Shown in pieces: positions 60,238 to 64,000 of a stretch of 64,000 bases of DNA (position 1 is its first letter; each line of letters begins with the position of its first letter). Location of the stretch: assembly GCF_019278525.1 (NCBI RefSeq), contig NZ_CP058986.1, forward strand, positions 1,584,001 through 1,648,000, read 5' to 3'. The notes under the pieces are model-generated. The model had not been told where the DNA came from. It searched no databases and saw only the letters and a list, made by a program, of their open reading frames with translations. A program made the translations under genes and the position numbers. This DNA comes from Polaribacter sp. HaHaR_3_91. GTDB taxonomy: Bacteria > Bacteroidota > Bacteroidia > Flavobacteriales > Flavobacteriaceae.

Positions 60238-61554
60238 ATGCAATACTTACCAAACATAATCTTTGCTTTAGCATTAGCTTTAGGACTTAGTTTTTTTGTG
60301 ATGAATATTCGCAAATTATTTAGAAACATAAAATTAGGGAAAGAGGTTAATCGTACGGATAAAAAACCTGAGCGTTTAAAAAATATGTTGATGATTGCTC
60401 TTGGGCAATATAAAATGGTAAAAAGACCTTTTTCAGGAGCTCTTCACATTATTGTGTATGTTGGTTTTATTATTATAAATATAGAAGTTTTAGAAATTAT
60501 TATTGATGGGTTATTTGGAACTCACAGAGTTTTTCAAGGGCTTTTAGGAGATGGTATATACGGATTTTTAATTGGTGTTTTCGAAGTATTAGCAGTACTC
60601 GTTTTTGTTGCTGTTATTGTTTTTTGGTTGCGTAGAAATATATCTAACATTAAACGTTTCTTAAGTAAGGAAATGAAAGGTTGGCCTAAAAATGATGGAA
60701 ATTATATCCTTTATTTTGAAATGGTGTTAATGACATTGTTTTTAGTAATGAACGCAACAGACGTTAGTTTTCAACAAGCAGGAGTAGGGAATACAATCAG
60801 TCAGTTTATTGCACCTTTATTTGACGGTTTTTCTCCAGAAGGTTTACATACAATAGAAAGAACTGCATGGTGGATTCATATTTTAGGTATTTTAGTTTTC
60901 TTAAACTACTTATACTACTCAAAGCATTTACACATCTTATTAGCGTTTCCAAATACCTATTTTGCAAATCTAAATCCAAAAGGGCAGTTTACCAATTTAG
61001 ACTCTGTTACTACGGAAGTAAAATTAATGATGGATCCGGATGCAGATCCTTATGCAGCCCCAGCTGAAGGAGCGGAAGAAGCAGTTCCAGAAAAATTTGG
61101 AGCCTCTGACGTTGCAGATTTAAATTGGGTGCAGTTATTAAATGCTTATACCTGTACAGAGTGTGGTAGATGTACATCATCTTGTCCTGCAAATCTTACA
61201 GGAAAAGAATTGTCTCCAAGAAAAATCATGATGGATACTCGTGATCGTTTAGAAGAGGTTGGTAGAAATATTGATGCTAATAAAGGCGTTTTTGTTGATG
61301 ATGGTAAGCAATTATTAAACGATTATATTTCTCCAGAAGAACTTTGGGCATGTACAAGCTGTAATGCTTGTGTAGAAGAATGTCCTGTAAATATAGACCC
61401 GCTTTCTATTATTATGGATATGAGAAGATATTTAGTAATGGAAGAAAGTGCAGCACCACAAGAGTTAAATATGATGATGACAAACATCGAAAATAATGGA
61501 GCTCCATGGCAATACAATCAACAAGACAGATTAAACTGGGCTAACGAAGAGTAA
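60238..61554 (+). CDS. Membrane-bound 4Fe-4S oxidoreductase subunit
   Basis: A 438-residue protein joining an HdrE/NarI-like membrane part (four or more helices to about residue 240, IIFALALALGLSFFVMNI and later ones) to a cytoplasmic ferredoxin-type domain. That domain has two CxxCxxCxxxCP clusters, CTECGRCTSSCP (about 301) and CTSCNACVEECP (about 371). Together with the CCG-domain protein that follows it resembles heterodisulfide-reductase or glycolate-oxidase-like Fe-S modules. Electron donor and acceptor are unknown. Confidence 0.88.
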   Translation: MQYLPNIIFALALALGLSFFVMNIRKLFRNIKLGKEVNRTDKKPERLKNMLMIALGQYKMVKRPFSGALHIIVYVGFIIINIEVLEIIIDGLFGTHRVFQGLLGDGIYGFLIGVFEVLAVLVFVAVIVFWLRRNISNIKRFLSKEMKGWPKNDGNYILYFEMVLMTLFLVMNATDVSFQQAGVGNTISQFIAPLFDGFSPEGLHTIERTAWWIHILGILVFLNYLYYSKHLHILLAFPNTYFANLNPKGQFTNLDSVTTEVKLMMDPDADPYAAPAEGAEEAVPEKFGASDVADLNWVQLLNAYTCTECGRCTSSCPANLTGKELSPRKIMMDTRDRLEEVGRNIDANKGVFVDDGKQLLNDYISPEELWACTSCNACVEECPVNIDPLSIIMDMRRYLVMEESAAPQELNMMMTNIENNGAPWQYNQQDRLNWANEE

Positions 61555-61645
61555 AAAGTAGTTTACAGTTTACGGTTACAGCTGGTAGTAAAAAGCTGTA
61601 GTTTTCAAAATTAGTATTCAGTAAACAATTACTATTTTCAGTTCC

Positions 61646-61693
61646 TGTCAGTTCGAGTGAATTTAATAGGAACGAATAAATTTGTATCGAGAA
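61646..61693. repeat. Degenerate copy of the TCGAG intergenic repeat
   Basis: TGTCAGTTCGAGTG on the left matches the reverse complement of the right flank of the copy at 29112-29133, and TCGAGAAC closes it on the right. The arms have decayed. It lies between the two Fe-S oxidoreductase genes. Confidence 0.5.
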
Positions 61694-61731
61694 CACACGA
61701 TTAATCATTTAAACGAATAAACATCAAAGTT

Positions 61732-62511
61732 ATGAACGTACCAACAATGGCAGATATGATGGCTCAAGGTAAGCAACCAGAAGTGTTGTTTTGGGTTGGC
61801 GCAGCAGGAAGTTATGATGATAGAGCAAAAAAAATATCGAGAGCATTTGTAAAAATATTACATCAAGCTAAGGTAGATTTTGCTGTTTTAGGAACGGAAG
61901 AATCCTCTACTGGAGATGCGGCAAAAAGAGCAGGAAATGAGTTTTTGTTTCAAATGCAAGCAATGATGAATATTGAAGTGTTAAATGGTTACGAAGTAAA
62001 AAAGATTGTTACTTGCGATCCGCATTCATTTAATACTTTAAAAAATGAATATCCTTCTTTAGGAGGGAAATATGAAGTTTTCCATCACACACAATTTATA
62101 CAAGACTTAATTGCAGCAGGTCGTTTAAAAATAGATGATACTACTTTAAAAGGTAAAAGAGTTACGTTTCACGATCCTTGTTATTTAGGTAGAGCCAACG
62201 AAGTGTATGAGTCTCCTAGAGAATTAATAAAAAGATTAGGTGTTAATTTAACCGAAATGAAACGCAATAAATCTACCGCTTTATGTTGCGGAGCGGGAGG
62301 AGCACAAATGTTTAAAGATGCAGAAAAAGGGGATAAGGAGATAAATGTTTTAAGAACAGAAGATGCTTTAGAAACCAAACCCAATATTATTGCTACGGGT
62401 TGCCCTTATTGTAATACCATGATGACAGACGGAATTAAATTTAAAGAAAAAGAAGCAGAGGTTGTTGTTAAAGATATTGCAGAGTTAATTGCAGAGGCTA
62501 ATAATTTGTAG
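61732..62511 (+). CDS. CCG-domain Fe-S oxidoreductase subunit (HdrB/LutA-like)
   Basis: A 259-residue cytoplasmic protein with two cysteine-rich CCG-type motifs: FHDPCYLGRANE with its distal partner CCGAGGAQMF, and ATGCPYCNTMM. These bind a non-cubane or 4Fe-4S cluster in HdrB, GlpC and LutA relatives. It pairs with the membrane ferredoxin protein 177 bp upstream, and a decayed repeat element separates the two. The substrate is unknown; quinone-linked organic acid oxidation is one possibility. Confidence 0.88.
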   Translation: MNVPTMADMMAQGKQPEVLFWVGAAGSYDDRAKKISRAFVKILHQAKVDFAVLGTEESSTGDAAKRAGNEFLFQMQAMMNIEVLNGYEVKKIVTCDPHSFNTLKNEYPSLGGKYEVFHHTQFIQDLIAAGRLKIDDTTLKGKRVTFHDPCYLGRANEVYESPRELIKRLGVNLTEMKRNKSTALCCGAGGAQMFKDAEKGDKEINVLRTEDALETKPNIIATGCPYCNTMMTDGIKFKEKEAEVVVKDIAELIAEANNL

Positions 62512-62534
62512 ATAAAAACATTAAAATAATTTAA

Positions 62535-63038
62535 ATGTTTGAAAACGAATTTGTTTCTAATTTACCAAATATTACTGAGATAGCTTTTAAACGGATTCAT
62601 AAGAATTATTTAAAAGTCATTTTATTTAATGTATTATTACTTTTTACTGCTGTCTTATTAGGGCTTTACTTTGCAAGTTATTATAATTTTCTTCAAGGAA
62701 TTAGTCCTTATGTTTACCTTATTTATATCGCTTTTATAATCGTTTTTATTTTTACAGTACTTTTACTTTACTTCGGATTTAAAAAAAGAAAATATGCGGT
62801 TAGACAAAAAGATATTTCTTATAAAAGTGGCTTGTTTTTCAAAAAAATAACTACAGTACCATTTTCTAGAGTTCAGCATATAGAAGTAGATGAAAGTCCT
62901 TTTTCTAGGTTTTTTAAATTGGCTTCCTTAAGTGTTTTTACGGCAGGGGATAGTAGTGATGATTTAGAAATAAAAGGTATTACCAAAAAAGAAGCTATAC
63001 AAATAAAAGAATTTATCAGTCAAAAAATCAATGAATAA
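62535..63038 (+). CDS. PH domain-containing membrane protein (bPH2, YdbS-like)
   Basis: A 167-residue protein with two membrane helices (VILFNVLLLFTAVLLGLYFA and YVYLIYIAFIIVFIFTVLLL), then a bacterial PH-like (bPH2) domain: YAVRQKDISYKSGLFFKKIT, VPFSRVQHIEVDESPFSRFF, LASLSVFTAGDSSDDLEI. This is the YdbS architecture, usually paired with a larger YdbT-like protein, here encoded by the overlapping next gene. Function unknown. Confidence 0.88.
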   Translation: MFENEFVSNLPNITEIAFKRIHKNYLKVILFNVLLLFTAVLLGLYFASYYNFLQGISPYVYLIYIAFIIVFIFTVLLLYFGFKKRKYAVRQKDISYKSGLFFKKITTVPFSRVQHIEVDESPFSRFFKLASLSVFTAGDSSDDLEIKGITKKEAIQIKEFISQKINE

Positions 63039-64000
63039 TACGTTTGATTTTAGCCAATTTTCTAAACAGTCTAAAAAAGGAATTCTTGTAATTTATCTTA
63101 AGTTACTATATAAAGTCTTAAAAGCTTTTTGGGTTTTGCTATTCCTATTTATTCAAAAGTTCTCTGAATTTAATGAGAGTACATTTTTCTACATCTACAT
63201 GGGACTCGGGTTTTTGTTCCTATTTTTTCTGATTAGAGCTTTTTTGATTTATGAAAACTTTCAGTTTAAGGTTCAAAATAATCATTTTATCTTAAAACAA
63301 GGAATTTTAAAAAAAACAAATACTTCCATTTCTTTTGATCGAATTCAGAATATTAATTTTAAGCAAAATATTATTCAGCAACTTATTAATGTTCATGAAG
63401 TTAATATAGAAACTGCTGGGTCTAATAAAACAGAAATTTCTATAAAAGCATTGTCTTTTCAAAAAGCAAAAGCACTTAAAAGTCAACTTTCATCTTATAA
63501 TTCTAATTTACTTAAACAGGAAAGTGTTGCTGAAAAACCTTTTTTAAAAATAAGTTTATTAGAATTGTTAAAGGTTAGTTTAACAGAAAATCACCTACAA
63601 AGTTTGCTTATTTTTCTGGCATTATTATTAGGTCTTTATCAGCAATTAGAGCAATTATTTAGTGGTATTGGAAAAGATTACTTGCTAAATGAATACATAG
63701 AAAAGAGTAGTAATTCGTTTCATCAAGGCGTATTTGTATTTATTGTGCTCTTTATTTTACTGGTTTTTATAGCCATTTTAAGTTCTTTTATGAGAGTGTT
63801 TTTATTTCATTTTAATTTAACTGTTTTTATAAAAGACCAGAATTTTGAAATTTATCAAGGATTGCTTACCAAGAAATCTATTATTTTAAAGAAGGATAAA
63901 ATTCAAAGTATTACTATTTCTACAAATCCAATAAAAAAGATTCTAGGTATTTTCTTTATTACATTTAAACAAGCTGTTAGTGGCAAGGTAAGTGGAAAAA
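63031..64000 (+). CDS. PH domain-containing membrane protein (bPH2, YdbT-like), 3' end outside the window
   Basis: ATG at 63031 overlaps the preceding stop by eight bases, in another frame, and the frame stays open to the window end (323 codons). It begins MNNTFDFSQFSKQSKKGILV. Two helices follow, then a bPH2 module (FKVQNNHFILKQGILKKTNT, SISFDRIQNINFKQNIIQQL, VNIETAGSNKTEISIKALS), more helices and the start of a second bPH2 copy (YQGLLTKKSIILKKDKIQSI). This is the YdbT arrangement of repeated bPH2 domains. Confidence 0.88.
   Translation, partial: MNNTFDFSQFSKQSKKGILVIYLKLLYKVLKAFWVLLFLFIQKFSEFNESTFFYIYMGLGFLFLFFLIRAFLIYENFQFKVQNNHFILKQGILKKTNTSISFDRIQNINFKQNIIQQLINVHEVNIETAGSNKTEISIKALSFQKAKALKSQLSSYNSNLLKQESVAEKPFLKISLLELLKVSLTENHLQSLLIFLALLLGLYQQLEQLFSGIGKDYLLNEYIEKSSNSFHQGVFVFIVLFILLVFIAILSSFMRVFLFHFNLTVFIKDQNFEIYQGLLTKKSIILKKDKIQSITISTNPIKKILGIFFITFKQAVSGKVSGK

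Overview
The window is an AT-rich stretch of a marine-type flavobacterium (Bacteroidota, Flavobacteriaceae; Polaribacter/Tenacibaculum-like). The evidence is the gene content: a T9SS C-terminal sorting domain, two M1 peptidases next to a DUF6702-type protein, an S46 dipeptidyl-peptidase, a cyclophilin-FKBP fusion, an ECF sigma factor with an adjacent membrane protein, and single-ORF LptF/G, LptD and TamB. Promoter-like -7 boxes of the Bacteroidota form TAnnTTTG precede many genes. No rRNA, tRNA, transposase, CRISPR array or phage gene was seen.

Layout. 1-2.1 kb: 3' end of ftsY, convergent with a cysteine synthase gene. 2.1-10.4 kb (minus strand): two tandem M1 metallopeptidases, a DUF6702-like protein and four tandem paralogues of a secreted carboxypeptidase-regulatory-like protein. 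10.5-12.7 kb: pepE, then a TetR/SDR pair with a near-identical palindromic operator in front of each gene. 12.7-19.6 kb: a probable minus-strand operon tpx-dgkA-ftsK-lolA-lptF/G-ribB(A). 19.7-24.7 kb: fasciclin protein, MATE exporter, a small acidic protein and an S46 peptidase. 24.7-28.1 kb: an accessory island of three co-oriented single-gene cassettes. Each gene is followed by a roughly 130-bp imperfect palindrome that looks like an integron attC site, and no integrase is visible. 28.1-33.4 kb: two peptidyl-prolyl isomerases, prfC and a three-repeat beta-barrel-like protein. 33.5-37.2 kb: idi, a QueD-like gene, kdsB, a HAD hydrolase, a CAT-like acyltransferase and two small conserved genes. 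37.2-40.3 kb: an ECF sigma module and a conserved protein of unknown function. 40.4-44.5 kb: an MBL hydrolase, then a four-gene operon (coiled-coil protein, possible GTPase-partner protein, Ras-like small GTPase, hybrid histidine kinase). 44.5-52.1 kb: LTA-synthase-like sulfatase, tsaD and tamB. 52.3-55.2 kb: pfkA, gap, mgsA, ridA. 55.2-64 kb: lptD with a 13-copy heptamer array at its 3' end, an amidase, an MlaD-like protein, two Fe-S oxidoreductase subunits and two bPH2 proteins, the last cut by the window end.

How the genes work together. Much of the window serves the envelope: lipid and LPS transport (LptF/G, LptD, LolA, TamB, MlaD, KdsB), wall turnover (amidase, undecaprenol kinase-like DgkA), secreted peptidases and folding catalysts. 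Glycolysis (pfkA, gap) sits beside its overflow branch (mgsA). The two regions most likely to hold undescribed biology are the cassette island at 24.7-28.1 kb and the small-GTPase/histidine-kinase operon at 41.2-44.5 kb.
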